Shown: one piece after another, positions 16,540-25,296 of the stretch
How the letters are laid out: each line of letters starts with the position of its first letter
Numbering within the stretch: position 1 is the first letter of the stretch
Source: an uncultured Erysipelotrichaceae bacterium
GTDB taxonomy: Bacteria; Bacillota_I; Bacilli_A; Erysipelotrichales; Erysipelotrichaceae
DNA length: 33,997 bases
Direction of reading: 5' to 3'
Assembly: GCA_947385085.1 (NCBI GenBank)
Contig: CANDJN010000024.1
Location: forward strand, 1 to 33,997
Position numbers and translations under genes: made by a program
The notes under the pieces: generated by a model
Seen by the model: the letters and a program-made list of their open reading frames with translations, nothing else
What the model was told of the DNA's origin: nothing
Database searches by the model: none

Positions 16540-17949
16540 ATGATACATGGTAGAACACTGCTTTTTTATGAGCCGCTGACCCCAAAGCATTATCTGGATC
16601 AGATTCTGAAGCAATATCCCTATGACATTGATTCAACCCTTGTTTATACACTCTTAACCAAGCATCCATCGCCTCATCCTGCGCTGTTAACGTTCATTGA
16701 TTTCATTTGCAAAAGCAGGAAATATCTCATTACCAGGAAATCCTATGCTAATCAGGAGCTCCATCATCTGTATCATAAAATGGCTGCATTGGCACAACCG
16801 TCCCATGCCTTGTACCATGTGCATTCTTTTTGTTTTGATTGTTTGCTTCATACGACTCATAGTGCGATTCAGCCTGCTTATCCTTATCTCGCCTATGATA
16901 AAATTGCCATGATTGACGAGATACAGATGGCGCTAAACCCACATATTTATCTGAATCACCATCCAGCGTCAACCCCCATTTCCTATATTTCAACGATGCC
17001 GCTACTTGATCTTTCCCTAGATCCTGATCAATACTTTGCTTTGTCCATTTCCATGCATGAGGTGCACGGACTGATTCTGCTGCCTCGTTATGCCGCCGCA
17101 TTGATTCCGGCGCTGAGCACGCTCTATCCCTTCACCACCGAAACCGTTCAGCATGACTTTCTGCTGTTCTACGCTGTGAAAACACCCCAGAAAGAAAACA
17201 TCATCACTTATGATGCCAATCGGAAACAATACCTCGGATGCAGCTGTCATACACAGGAAAATGAGCTATCTTTTACCGAATGTCTGCACATGATTCGCAC
17301 CCTTTACGCTGCCATCACCCGCGCTAAACATGACTTGACGTTAACCGCATCCATGCTTCATATCCAAAGAAACGATCAGATCATATCGCTGTTACTATGC
17401 GGCGATGATGAAAAACAGAAAAGTGCTTTGAGCGAAGCATTGCTGGAGTATGGTCGCATCCATAATGCTTCCGTCATAAGAGTATTTGAAAATGTGGGCA
17501 CAATCCATTTGCTCGATGACTCGCTTTATGCGACAGGAACGCAATGCGGTGTCACAATCGCAATGTCTTCACTGATTCCTCATCCCTATCATGATAATTT
17601 CGGAACTGATCTTTATCTCAGTGAAGGCGATCATACTACCTATCGCATAACACCGCTGAAAGCTTCCACCAACAAGCAGGAATTTCAGCCCATTCACAGC
17701 ATTGCCATATTATGTGATGTAGAATCCTTCCACCTTTTTCAACAGGCGGAAACAGTCTTAACACACATTCGGCGCTGTTATTGCCACCTCACCGCTTCAC
17801 ACAATGAGGATACCATAGGGAACGAACTCATCAACACCGCTTTTCTCAACAATATTCCACTCATCGCCCTGCCGGCCGATGATGATCCGCGCCAAAATGC
17901 ACAACTGTTAATCACATGGCTTCAAGACAAACTATGCGCTGATGAATAA
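16540..17949 (+). CDS. Divergent paralogue of the HprK/PEPCK-like P-loop protein, degenerate Walker A
   Basis: 469 residues from ATG 16540 (CGAGGTGA upstream). By eye the protein aligns in order with the 565-residue protein at 29060-30757. YDKIAMIDEIQMALNPHIYL corresponds to LKDIWFIDSVMLRTPLIL; DPDQYFALSISMHEVHGLI to NPDEWFCYPAKIGSLLAFI; VFENVGTIHLLDDSLYATGT to IFDDMGTIHLEQDIPYGQGT. At the P-loop position it has GDDEKQKS (288-295) where the relative has GDSGAGKS, so the glycines are lost though Lys and Ser remain. The catalytic-type His of HGAFVNI is replaced by Thr. It is probably unable to bind ATP in the usual way, perhaps a regulatory pseudoenzyme. It has many His and Tyr residues and no membrane segment. 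The gene is intact, so it is not simply decaying. Confidence 0.72.
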   Translation: MIHGRTLLFYEPLTPKHYLDQILKQYPYDIDSTLVYTLLTKHPSPHPALLTFIDFICKSRKYLITRKSYANQELHHLYHKMAALAQPSHALYHVHSFCFDCLLHTTHSAIQPAYPYLAYDKIAMIDEIQMALNPHIYLNHHPASTPISYISTMPLLDLSLDPDQYFALSISMHEVHGLILLPRYAAALIPALSTLYPFTTETVQHDFLLFYAVKTPQKENIITYDANRKQYLGCSCHTQENELSFTECLHMIRTLYAAITRAKHDLTLTASMLHIQRNDQIISLLLCGDDEKQKSALSEALLEYGRIHNASVIRVFENVGTIHLLDDSLYATGTQCGVTIAMSSLIPHPYHDNFGTDLYLSEGDHTTYRITPLKASTNKQEFQPIHSIAILCDVESFHLFQQAETVLTHIRRCYCHLTASHNEDTIGNELINTAFLNNIPLIALPADDDPRQNAQLLITWLQDKLCADE

Positions 17950-17952
17950 GCA

Positions 17953-17981
17953 TTGCGAAATCATAAAAAAAACGCTATACT
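17953..17981 (+). promoter_or_regulatory. Promoter of pyrR
   Basis: TTGCGA (17953-17958), 17-base spacer, TATACT (17976-17981). The leader to the ATG is about 15 bases, so there is no room for a PyrR-binding attenuator. Confidence 0.65.
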
Positions 17982-18002
17982 ATACGTATTCTGGAGGTCT
18001 TT

Positions 18003-18518
18003 ATGGAAACAAAGGAAATATTGGATGCATTGGGAATGAAGCGTTCCTTGACACGAATCGCCCATGAAATTATCGAACATAATAAAGGCGTAGAAAATAT
18101 TATTCTAGTGGGAATTAAAACTCGTGGATTGCCGTTAGCAAAACGCTTGGCACAAATCATTGAGAAAGTAGAGGGTACTCATATACCGGTTTACGCATTG
18201 GATATCTCACAATTCCGTGATGATTTGGAAAATCGGAATCCATTGCCGATTCTTAATTTGCCCATCAAGGATAAAAAGGTCATTTTGGTCGATGATGTCT
18301 TATTTAAAGGCAGGACGGTTCGTGCAGCGATGGATGCCATTATGTCTTGCGGACGCGCTTTGGAGATTCAACTGGCAGTTTTGGTCGATCGCGGTCATCG
18401 TGAGCTGCCGATACGCGCCGATTACATTGGCAAAAACATTCCCTCCTCCCTGCAGGAAACAGTAAATGTTTGTGTCTTGGAAATTGATAAAACGGATAAT
18501 GTGACCATTCGCAGATAA
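18003..18518 (+). CDS. pyrR: PyrR-type uracil phosphoribosyltransferase / pyrimidine regulator
   Basis: 171 residues, typical PyrR length. The phosphoribosyl-diphosphate binding motif is VILVDDVLFKGRTVRAAMDA (about residues 94-113). Other marks are the N-terminal LTRIAHEIIEHN and GIKTRGLPLAKRLA, and LVDRGHRELPIRADYIGKNIP near the C-terminus. PyrR binds pyr mRNA leaders when UMP is plentiful and can also make UMP from uracil. Here it stands alone with its own promoter and terminator, with no pyr biosynthetic gene and no attenuator leader visible, so any regulated operon is elsewhere. ATG 18003 follows CTGGAGG. Confidence 0.93.
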   Translation: METKEILDALGMKRSLTRIAHEIIEHNKGVENIILVGIKTRGLPLAKRLAQIIEKVEGTHIPVYALDISQFRDDLENRNPLPILNLPIKDKKVILVDDVLFKGRTVRAAMDAIMSCGRALEIQLAVLVDRGHRELPIRADYIGKNIPSSLQETVNVCVLEIDKTDNVTIRR

Positions 18519-18561
18519 TCTTTGATGCATCGTTGTTAGTGTCTTAAGAGGATCCAAAAAT

Positions 18562-18585
18562 AAGCGCGGAAAAGGCGCTTTTTTT
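18562..18585 (+). terminator. Terminator of pyrR
   Basis: Stem AAGCGC/GCGCTT with a seven-base loop followed by five further T residues, about 45 bases past the stop codon. Confidence 0.8.
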
Positions 18586-18629
18586 CATAGTCGCAATCAT
18601 AAAATCATATTCTTTAACGAGGTGAATTT

Positions 18630-19271
18630 ATGTTATTGCACACATTCATATTGGTATTGCTTGCGGAAATGGCGGATAAAACACAGCTGATGATGATGGC
18701 ACTCACCAATCGCTACAAGACGCGCAGTGTGGTAATGGGAATGATGCTTGGAGTGATCCTCATCAGTGCGTTCTCCGTGCTGGCAGGTAATGTAATCGGA
18801 AATCTGATTCCGATGGATGCCATTAAGCTATGCGCTGCCGTGCTCTTTTTAGTCTTCGGAATGATCAACCTATTCCCTGCCAAAGCGGAAAATGAAACTA
18901 CGTGTAATCTTTCTATGCCGATCCTTTCCATAGCCTTTACTTTTTTATTAGCGGAATTGGGTGACAAAACACAACTGGCAACGGTAGCGATGGCTGCCGA
19001 TCACAGTGAAGCATTGTTGGCGGTATTTCTTGGGGCAGCAGCTGGATTGATTGTCGCCAATCTGATTGGCATTCTGGCCGGTAAGCTCATCTTGGCACGG
19101 CTTAATGAAAATGTGGTTAAGATCTTTGCGTCCTTTATCTTCTTCCTGTTCGGCTCCTTACGCATCTTTGAGGTTTTTCCCACAACATCGCTGATGGTTT
19201 GGCTTTACAGTGCCATATTAATCACCATTGCCTATTTCTGTTATGAAAAGGGACATGCGTCACACCGCTAA
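18630..19271 (+). CDS. GDT1/TMEM165 (UPF0016) family cation transporter
   Basis: 213 residues with six hydrophobic segments in two inverted halves. Each half carries the family motif E-x-G-D-K-T: EMADKTQ near residue 13 (Ala in place of Gly) and ELGDKTQ near residue 110. Members move Mn2+ or Ca2+ across the membrane; several bacterial members export manganese. Metal specificity here is inferred only from the family. No manganese riboswitch was found upstream; the short leader has GAGGTGAA before ATG 18630. It is probably transcribed on its own after the pyrR terminator. Confidence 0.9.
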   Translation: MLLHTFILVLLAEMADKTQLMMMALTNRYKTRSVVMGMMLGVILISAFSVLAGNVIGNLIPMDAIKLCAAVLFLVFGMINLFPAKAENETTCNLSMPILSIAFTFLLAELGDKTQLATVAMAADHSEALLAVFLGAAAGLIVANLIGILAGKLILARLNENVVKIFASFIFFLFGSLRIFEVFPTTSLMVWLYSAILITIAYFCYEKGHASHR

Positions 19272-19319
19272 CCTTGCGAAACAGTTCATAGCCAATCCAC
19301 TTCTTTTTGTATATCATGT

Positions 19320-19325
19320 TATAAT
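19320..19325 (+). promoter_or_regulatory. Extended -10 element of the oligopeptidase gene
   Basis: A perfect TATAAT preceded by TGT, giving an extended -10; no good -35 is seen. It lies 34 bases before the start codon. Confidence 0.5.
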
Positions 19326-19359
19326 AAGGACATGCTAAGAAAGAAAGTAGGTACTGCTT

Positions 19360-21135
19360 ATGAAAGATACATGGTCTTTGGATGCATTATACAAAGGATA
19401 TGATGATCCAGCTTTTCTTCATGACATGGAACAATTAAAAGTTACTGTAAAAAAGATCAATACCCTGCCTGATTCATTACATCACGATCAAACTGCAGAA
19501 AGCGTTAAGGCCATTATAAGCCAACTGGAAGACCTGTATGAATTATCGGGAAAGCTGGGCAGCTATATCTCATTACGTCAATCCTGTGACACGCTTGATT
19601 CACAAAGTGCGGCACGGATGGAACAATTCCAACAAATACTCAGTGAATGCACAAAGAGCATTGCCCGTTTAGAAGCCTTCATCCAAAATATTGATGATCT
19701 GGATTCCGTGATCGCACAAAGCCCTTTTTTAAGTGAATACGCCTATTGGTTAAAGGAGACCAAAAATGACGGTCAATATCGCTTATCCGATGATGTGGAA
19801 GAAGTGATCACAAAGCTGAACATCTCTGCCGGAGATGCCTGGGCAAAGCTTCAAGAGTATCTTACCAGCACATTGATTGTCCCCTATCAAGATCAAACAC
19901 TCACATTGAGTGAAATAAGAAACCTTGCCTATGACGAGCATTCTGCCGTTCGCAAAGCTGCTTATGAAGCGGAAATGAAAGCCTATGAACCGATCCAACA
20001 AAGTGTTGCATTTGCATTAAACAACATCAAGTCACAAGTTAATACGCTCTGTGATCTGCGTGGCTTTGCCTCCCCATTGGATATGACGCTATATTATTCT
20101 CGGATGAAGCGGCAAACACTGGATGCGATGATGAAAGCCATTCAAGAATACTTGCCAATCTTTCATCGGTATCTGAAACGAAAAGCAGAAATGCTTCATC
20201 ATCATAATGGTTTGCCTTGGTACGACCTGTTTGCCCCCATCGCAAAGGACTCACGAGCTGATGAAAGCTATACCCCCTTGGAAGCGAAGCAATATTTAAT
20301 CAAACACTTTTCCGCCTTTTCACAGGATTTGTGTGACATGATTGATCGTGCCTTTAATGAAGGCTGGATTGACTTCTACCCGCGCAAGGGTAAAGTGGGA
20401 GGGGCTTTCTGTGCCAACCTTCCCTATATCAAGCAAAGCCGCATCTTAACTAATTTTAACGGCAAGCTCGCTGATATTGTGACCTTAGCTCATGAACTGG
20501 GACACGCTTATCACGGCATGATGATCGAGCATCATCGTCCATTGAATACCGATTATTCGATGCCGGTAGCCGAAACTGCCTCAACGTTTAATGAGAACAT
20601 CATTATGAATGCGGCAATAGCCGAAGAAAGCGACCCGCACAATAGGCTTATTTTAATCGAGAAGCAATTACAGGATTTGACGCAAATCATCTGTGATATT
20701 CATTCCCGCTATCAATTTGAAAGTGAAGTATTTCAGTACCGCCGGCATACCTTCCTGTTTGCGGATGACCTGTCTGAAATCATGTTAGAAGCGCAGAAAA
20801 AGGCTTATGGCGATGCATTAGATCCTCATGCTTTACATCCATATATGTGGATCAATAAATCACACTATTATTCCACGGCCCTCAGCTATTACAATTTTCC
20901 ATATGCATTCGGCGGCTTGTTTGCCCGCGGTTTAATCGTACAATACCAAAAACAAGGAAATGCCTTTGTCAAAGGATATCGTGATATGCTCAAAGCAACA
21001 ACCACGGCTCATGTTGAAAACATTGCGGCGATGGTTGGCATCGACATCACCAAACCCGCATTTTGGCGTGAAAGCCTGGAGACATGCAAGCAGCGCATTG
21101 ACGAATTCATCGCCTTGTCACAATCCATGGAATGA
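19360..21135 (+). CDS. pepF: Oligoendopeptidase F-type metallopeptidase (M3 family)
   Basis: 591 residues, the normal PepF length. The zinc site is HELGH (His378, Glu379, His382), with Glu405 in AETAST as the likely third ligand. An N-terminal helical M3 domain (about 1-190) precedes the catalytic domain. The motif KVGGAFCANLPYIKQSRILTN and the C-terminal SYYNFPYAFGGLFARGL are typical of PepF. It hydrolyses short peptides in the cytoplasm. There is no signal peptide. The gene is monocistronic, with an extended -10 promoter and a good terminator. Confidence 0.94.
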   Translation: MKDTWSLDALYKGYDDPAFLHDMEQLKVTVKKINTLPDSLHHDQTAESVKAIISQLEDLYELSGKLGSYISLRQSCDTLDSQSAARMEQFQQILSECTKSIARLEAFIQNIDDLDSVIAQSPFLSEYAYWLKETKNDGQYRLSDDVEEVITKLNISAGDAWAKLQEYLTSTLIVPYQDQTLTLSEIRNLAYDEHSAVRKAAYEAEMKAYEPIQQSVAFALNNIKSQVNTLCDLRGFASPLDMTLYYSRMKRQTLDAMMKAIQEYLPIFHRYLKRKAEMLHHHNGLPWYDLFAPIAKDSRADESYTPLEAKQYLIKHFSAFSQDLCDMIDRAFNEGWIDFYPRKGKVGGAFCANLPYIKQSRILTNFNGKLADIVTLAHELGHAYHGMMIEHHRPLNTDYSMPVAETASTFNENIIMNAAIAEESDPHNRLILIEKQLQDLTQIICDIHSRYQFESEVFQYRRHTFLFADDLSEIMLEAQKKAYGDALDPHALHPYMWINKSHYYSTALSYYNFPYAFGGLFARGLIVQYQKQGNAFVKGYRDMLKATTTAHVENIAAMVGIDITKPAFWRESLETCKQRIDEFIALSQSME

Positions 21136-21138
21136 AAC

Positions 21139-21162
21139 AAGATCATCAACATGATCTTTTTC
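21139..21162 (+). terminator. Terminator of pepF
   Basis: Perfect stem AAGATCAT/ATGATCTT with a CAAC loop, followed by a T-run, immediately after the stop codon. Confidence 0.85.
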
Positions 21163-21209
21163 TATGTGTGAAAGCACATCCCAATGAAAACAATGGAGTG
21201 AAACCATTC

Positions 21210-21238
21210 TTGAACAAAAGCTTAAAATCTGATAGGAT
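21210..21238 (+). promoter_or_regulatory. Promoter of the PHP phosphatase gene
   Basis: TTGAAC (21210-21215), 17-base spacer, TAGGAT (21233-21238), about 27 bases before the start codon. Confidence 0.55.
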
Positions 21239-21264
21239 ATAGAGGTTAGAAAGGGTGTGTCTTA

Positions 21265-22053
21265 ATGCGTGCAGATTATCATGTTCACAGTGCATTCAGC
21301 GCTGATTCTCAATATCCGATGGAGGAAGTCGTAAAGCATGCCATTGAAATCGGACTCGATGAAATTTGCTTTACTGATCATTCCGATTATGGAAGATTTT
21401 CGGATGTGGCTTGTGATCTTCCTGCCTATTTTCGTGAGATAAAGCGCTGTCAAGATTTATATCAAAATCAAATTACCATCAAGGCGGGGGCAGAATTTGG
21501 AATGCAGGTTCATACCATTGATCAATTTGAAGCTGCCTATGCGAAATATTCATTTGATTTCATCATTTTATCTTGTCACATGGTGAATGATCTGGAATTC
21601 TGGAATCAGGATTTCCAGCGCGGTAAAACGCAAGCCGAATACAATCTGGCATACTATCAAGAGATTTATGATGTGATGCAGAAATATGATCATTATAGTG
21701 TTTTGGGGCATCTTGACGCGATCAAGCGTGATGATTTAAACGGCAGCTGTCCATTTGAAATCACTGAAACGATCATCAATAAAATCCTGCGTCATGCGAT
21801 TGCTCACAAGAAAGGGATTGAAGTGAATACTTCCAATTTCCGTTATCATTTGTCGGACTTAACCCCGTGTCGTGATATTTTAAAACGCTATTATGATCTG
21901 GGAGGTAAAATTTTAACGCTTGGTTCTGATTCCCACAAAGAGGAACATCTGGCGGCGCATTTCCCCTATGTCATTGCGGAATTGAGAAAAATCGGATATA
22001 CGCATTATTGTACGTTTACCGATATGGAACCGACATTTCATAAACTTCCGTAA
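21265..22053 (+). CDS. PHP-domain histidinol-phosphatase-type protein
   Basis: 262 residues. PHP metal-binding motifs appear in order: DYHVHSAFS (near 4), FTDHSDY (near 36), AGAEFG (near 74), SCHMV, GHLDAIKRDD and the C-terminal GSDSHK. This is the HisK/HisJ subgroup, which dephosphorylates histidinol phosphate in histidine synthesis. No other his gene is in the window, so a different phosphoester substrate is possible. Start ATG follows AAAGGGTG. The last bases of the gene overlap the first of a series of DnaA-box-like sites. Confidence 0.88.
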   Translation: MRADYHVHSAFSADSQYPMEEVVKHAIEIGLDEICFTDHSDYGRFSDVACDLPAYFREIKRCQDLYQNQITIKAGAEFGMQVHTIDQFEAAYAKYSFDFIILSCHMVNDLEFWNQDFQRGKTQAEYNLAYYQEIYDVMQKYDHYSVLGHLDAIKRDDLNGSCPFEITETIINKILRHAIAHKKGIEVNTSNFRYHLSDLTPCRDILKRYYDLGGKILTLGSDSHKEEHLAAHFPYVIAELRKIGYTHYCTFTDMEPTFHKLP

Positions 22054-22240
22054 TCCACAGAGTTTTCCACAATCATGGAAAACTTTTTCATTTTTATTTT
22101 CATTGGAATCCCCTTAAATAGGGGGGGCTACCGTATATTTCTGAAAAAAAACAGCGAATCGAGCGCTGTTTTCAACAAGTTATCCACACAATGTGGAAAA
22201 CTGTTGGTGGAAAACTTTATTTCACCATTATTTCTCCACA
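22051..22240. promoter_or_regulatory. Cluster of DnaA-box-like sites
   Basis: Within 190 bases: a perfect TTATCCACA (22180-22188); one-mismatch sites TAATCCACA (22051-22059), TTTTCCACA (22063-22071), TTCTCCACA (22232-22240) and, on the other strand, TGTGGAAAA (22192-22200); and a two-mismatch site GGTGGAAAA (22207-22215). The density is far above chance for a nine-base word. The cluster sits between convergent genes with no dnaA or dnaN nearby. A DnaA-binding titration or reactivation locus, or an origin, are the candidates. Confidence 0.55.
22144..22172 (-). terminator. Terminator of the AI-2E transporter gene
   Basis: Minus-strand stem AAAACAGCG/CGCTGTTTT with a seven-base loop followed by further T residues. 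On the plus strand the tail is shorter, but the hairpin may also stop the PHP gene transcript. Confidence 0.8.
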
Positions 22241-22285
22241 TGTTATATTATCTCTGCTTTGGCAAAAAAATGCACTAGTAACGCA

Positions 22286-23473
22286 TCAGCTACGCGTCTT
22301 TCCTTTGTGAAAGGGAAGTGTAATCGGATCGTTAAAATCCTCAAATTGTAAATTTTTCTGTTTTAAACGATAAGCAAAAAGCTCCTTTAACAGCGTATAG
22401 ATAACCGCAAAGACCGGAACACCGATAAACATACCGATGATTCCAAACACACCGCCGCCAACACATACCGCAAATAGAATCCACAAACTTGGAAGTCCGA
22501 GCTTGTCACCAAGAATTAAGGGTCCCAGTACATTGCCGTCAAATTGTTGCAACACCAAAATGAAAATAGCGAAGTAAACAGCGTCAATCGGATGTATGAT
22601 CATTAAGATAAATACACCGGGAACTGCACCAATGAACGGTCCAAATACCGGAATCATATTGGTTATCGCTACAATTACCGATAACAACGTGGCGTATGGC
22701 AATCCTAAGAAAGTCATCCCTACATAACACAGTACTCCAATAATCAGTGAATCAATCGCTTTGCCGACAATGAAGTTATTAAAAATATCAATCGCAATAT
22801 CGCTGACATGAACGAGATAATCCGCTGCCTCCTGTGGAAAAATCGCATAAACGGAAATGCGTACATGGCGGCATAGCCGTTCCTTATCCAGCATCATGTA
22901 CAGTGCTGACATAATTCCTAACACAATATTCAATAGTGTATTCATAAAGCTATAGGACATTCGCGCCATCTGCGGCAGCGCATCGGTTACCACCTGAGTG
23001 ATTCGCTGGAATATATCCAAATCTCCAAATATCTTTTCCACTTCACTGAGATCAATATGATTCTCCGTAATCAACTGATTGACATAGCGCTGGAAATCAT
23101 TAAGATAGCTCGGAAATGACTCCACCAAGGAAAAGATACTGTTCCACAATTGGGGGATTAACAGCCAGAAGAACAAGCTCACTGCCGCAATAGCTAAAAT
23201 CAATGATAAAATGGCCGCAATTGTTCGCTTATGTGCCGACTTCAGTTTCCATGAACCCATCATGCGCGTTTCAAAAAAATTCATCGGTTTATTCAATAAA
23301 AAAGCAATAGCACCTCCCAAAATAAACGGCGAAACCAATCCTACTAAACCGTTTAAGAAGCTTTGTAAGGCTGTCATCTTATAAAAGCAGAAAAACAGTA
23401 AAATGGTAATAAGCGCGATACTGACATAAGTCAGAACTTTCTTTTTCATCGAATCATCAAAATGGAAATTCAA
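22286..23473 (-). CDS. AI-2E family (PerM/YtvI-like) membrane transporter
   Basis: 395 residues. Start is TTG 23473, placed five bases after GGGAGGTG; ATG 23449 is less well placed. About eight hydrophobic segments are visible: two near the N-terminus (residues 12-65), one near 85-110, and a block from 185 to 365 separated by a long soluble stretch (110-185), as in the family. The conserved segment near 275-300, PVFGPFIGAVPGVFI, and GNVLGPLILGDKLGLPSLWI are family marks. Family members have been linked to signal export or cation/proton antiport; substrate unknown. Leftward and convergent with the PHP gene. Confidence 0.88.
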   Translation of the reverse strand: MNFHFDDSMKKKVLTYVSIALITILLFFCFYKMTALQSFLNGLVGLVSPFILGGAIAFLLNKPMNFFETRMMGSWKLKSAHKRTIAAILSLILAIAAVSLFFWLLIPQLWNSIFSLVESFPSYLNDFQRYVNQLITENHIDLSEVEKIFGDLDIFQRITQVVTDALPQMARMSYSFMNTLLNIVLGIMSALYMMLDKERLCRHVRISVYAIFPQEAADYLVHVSDIAIDIFNNFIVGKAIDSLIIGVLCYVGMTFLGLPYATLLSVIVAITNMIPVFGPFIGAVPGVFILMIIHPIDAVYFAIFILVLQQFDGNVLGPLILGDKLGLPSLWILFAVCVGGGVFGIIGMFIGVPVFAVIYTLLKELFAYRLKQKNLQFEDFNDPITLPFHKGKTRS

Positions 23474-23496
23474 AAAAACACCTCCCGACCTGTATC

Positions 23497-23505
23497 ATTT
23501 TACCA
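23497..23505 (-). promoter_or_regulatory. Possible extended -10 for the AI-2E gene
   Basis: Minus strand TGGTAAAAT, about 25 bases before the TTG start. A nearly identical TGGTAAAATGATA block precedes nadE (25211-25219). No clear -35 for either. Confidence 0.35.
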
Positions 23506-23534
23506 TGTTATAAAACAGAATCATAGTAATATCC

Positions 23535-25184
23535 TTACTTTTTCATTACCTCTATCGCACGCAAGAGCTCCTGTAGCGATTCCCGCTCATCAAAGCCTTG
23601 AATTTCATGTCGCAGCGCGTAACCGTTTTTGCTAACGGTGAGGATTGCCGGTACCTGTGTATGTTTGAAGCAATTACGCTGAAGTGTCATCACAAACCAG
23701 TTCAAATCCTTTAAGAAGCATTGGGGATCATCCAGTCCATAAAACAACATAATTTCCCGCAGCTCCCCATTTAATAAGCTACCATCCAAGTATCCTTGTA
23801 ACAGCTGATGCAATGTAAGATCGCGTCCCAGATGATCCACCAGATAATCATGATAGAACCATTTCATCGGATCCACTTGGTCATGACGCAATTCCGCACT
23901 CGGTGCGACTTCAAAATGAATCTTGCCGTTTTCACACTGCGGCAAAAGATTTTCCGGAATGACTATTTTGGCGAAGCATTGATTCAGATCTCGTGCCAAA
24001 TCAAACAGCTGAACCTTTGTCAAATCGCCTAAAATACCCAAAGCGCCAATCGCGTCTCCATACATCGTGCAATAGCCCAGGGCATTTTCCACCTTATTCC
24101 CGTTATTTACAACGACTCCGCCATGTAAAGACGCAAAGGAAGATAAAAGATGACCGCGCAGCCGGGCTTGAATATTCTCCAATGTCAAGCCTTCCACCTG
24201 ATCATAGCCATAAGCGGCCAATGTATCCTTTGTGGCATTGACCAGCGGTAAAATGCTGCCTTCATGATATTCGATTGCTAGAGCCTCTGCCAGCTGTCGG
24301 GCATTGTTCTTCGTCGCAGCGGAATTATTCTCACTGCTCATCCCATATCCGATGACACGCTCTTTGCCCAAGGCATACACCAGCAATGCAGCGGATACAC
24401 TGGAATCCAAGCCACCGGAAAGTCCGACGATCCACGGGCATTTTCCACCCAAAATCTGTTGATCAAAGCCGCGGATGGCCTCTGCCAGAAGCACTGCCGG
24501 CTGACGCGGCTGCTTTATTGTTTCCATGTCTGCCTCGGTGTCAACCAGCGCATATCCTGCTTTGCCATAGGGCTGTTGCCAGAGGCATTTCCCCTCGCGA
24601 TACAAGGCGCTGCCGCCCTCCATCATCACCACAGCTTTTCCTTCATTCTGCATTCCCACTGCGTTGACATAAATAACATTTCCGCGCAGCTTGTTTTCCT
24701 CATGTATATTGTACGGACGTGAATCGATATTAACATTCCAGTCTGCTAATTGAATATCAGAACCAAAATTTAAAGCCAAGGCATGGTCATGAAAGGAAAT
24801 AGATCGATTGATGCCAAGCTCATGATACATTTCCTCATGGAAAAACGGCGAACGGCTTCGCTGCTTGACTCTCATAACTGTTTCTCCCTGATACGCAAAA
24901 AAGGCACAGTGAAACCGCTGGTGACTGCGGTAGCGAAGATTGCCCCATACAATCGCCACATCCATGCTCTCCTGAATCAGCCGCTCATTAAATTGATCAA
25001 GATAGCGACAATAATCCTCATTGTAAAGAGTATCACCCACATACGCGCCGCTGATACAGTCTTGTGGAAATACAATCATATCCGCATGATCCTCACGGGC
25101 GCGTTCGATTTGTTTCATCATATAAGCGAAATTTTCCTCACAGCGTCCGCCGTGAACCGCCATTGTTACCATTGCGATTTTCAT
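23535..25184 (-). CDS. nadE: NAD+ synthetase with degenerate glutaminase domain
   Basis: 549 residues. The C-terminal synthetase (about 245-549) has the PP-loop SGGLDSS (256-262), AATKNNARQLAEAL and NNGNKVENALGYCTMYGDA. It adenylates nicotinate adenine dinucleotide and amidates it to NAD+. The N-terminal domain (1-235) has the nitrilase fold, but the catalytic Glu position reads FPQDC (Gln41), and the expected Cys segment is replaced by LNFGSDIQLADW with no Cys and a shortened following loop. Lys107 may remain. The glutamine-hydrolysing activity is therefore probably lost, leaving free ammonia as nitrogen source or requiring another donor. Start ATG follows AGGAGGG. Divergent from the SpoU methyltransferase gene. 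Confidence 0.92.
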   Translation of the reverse strand: MKIAMVTMAVHGGRCEENFAYMMKQIERAREDHADMIVFPQDCISGAYVGDTLYNEDYCRYLDQFNERLIQESMDVAIVWGNLRYRSHQRFHCAFFAYQGETVMRVKQRSRSPFFHEEMYHELGINRSISFHDHALALNFGSDIQLADWNVNIDSRPYNIHEENKLRGNVIYVNAVGMQNEGKAVVMMEGGSALYREGKCLWQQPYGKAGYALVDTEADMETIKQPRQPAVLLAEAIRGFDQQILGGKCPWIVGLSGGLDSSVSAALLVYALGKERVIGYGMSSENNSAATKNNARQLAEALAIEYHEGSILPLVNATKDTLAAYGYDQVEGLTLENIQARLRGHLLSSFASLHGGVVVNNGNKVENALGYCTMYGDAIGALGILGDLTKVQLFDLARDLNQCFAKIVIPENLLPQCENGKIHFEVAPSAELRHDQVDPMKWFYHDYLVDHLGRDLTLHQLLQGYLDGSLLNGELREIMLFYGLDDPQCFLKDLNWFVMTLQRNCFKHTQVPAILTVSKNGYALRHEIQGFDERESLQELLRAIEVMKK

Positions 25185-25246
25185 ATGCAGCCCTCCTCAT
25201 TGACCCTATCATTTTACCACAAATCGCTCCAATTCGCTCATAGTTC

Positions 25247-25275
25247 TTGCACAATCCCCTAATAAAATCTATAAT
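25247..25275 (+). promoter_or_regulatory. Promoter of the SpoU methyltransferase gene
   Basis: TTGCAC (25247-25252), 17-base spacer, perfect TATAAT (25270-25275), about 21 bases before the ATG. Confidence 0.8.
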
Positions 25276-25296
25276 GATACAAGGCAGGTGAAGATC

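Noticed and set aside
16454..16669. Longer N-terminal extension of the 58-residue minus-strand protein
   Set aside because: It overlaps the start of the divergent 469-residue gene, and the ribosome binding site supports the start at 16453.
22108..22132. C/G-run hairpin (CCCCTTAAATAGGGG) within the DnaA-box region
   Set aside because: Could be a terminator stem, but no T-run follows on either strand; no function can be supported.
24783..25262. Plus-strand 159-codon frame
   Set aside because: Antisense to nadE, no ribosome binding site and no recognisable protein features.
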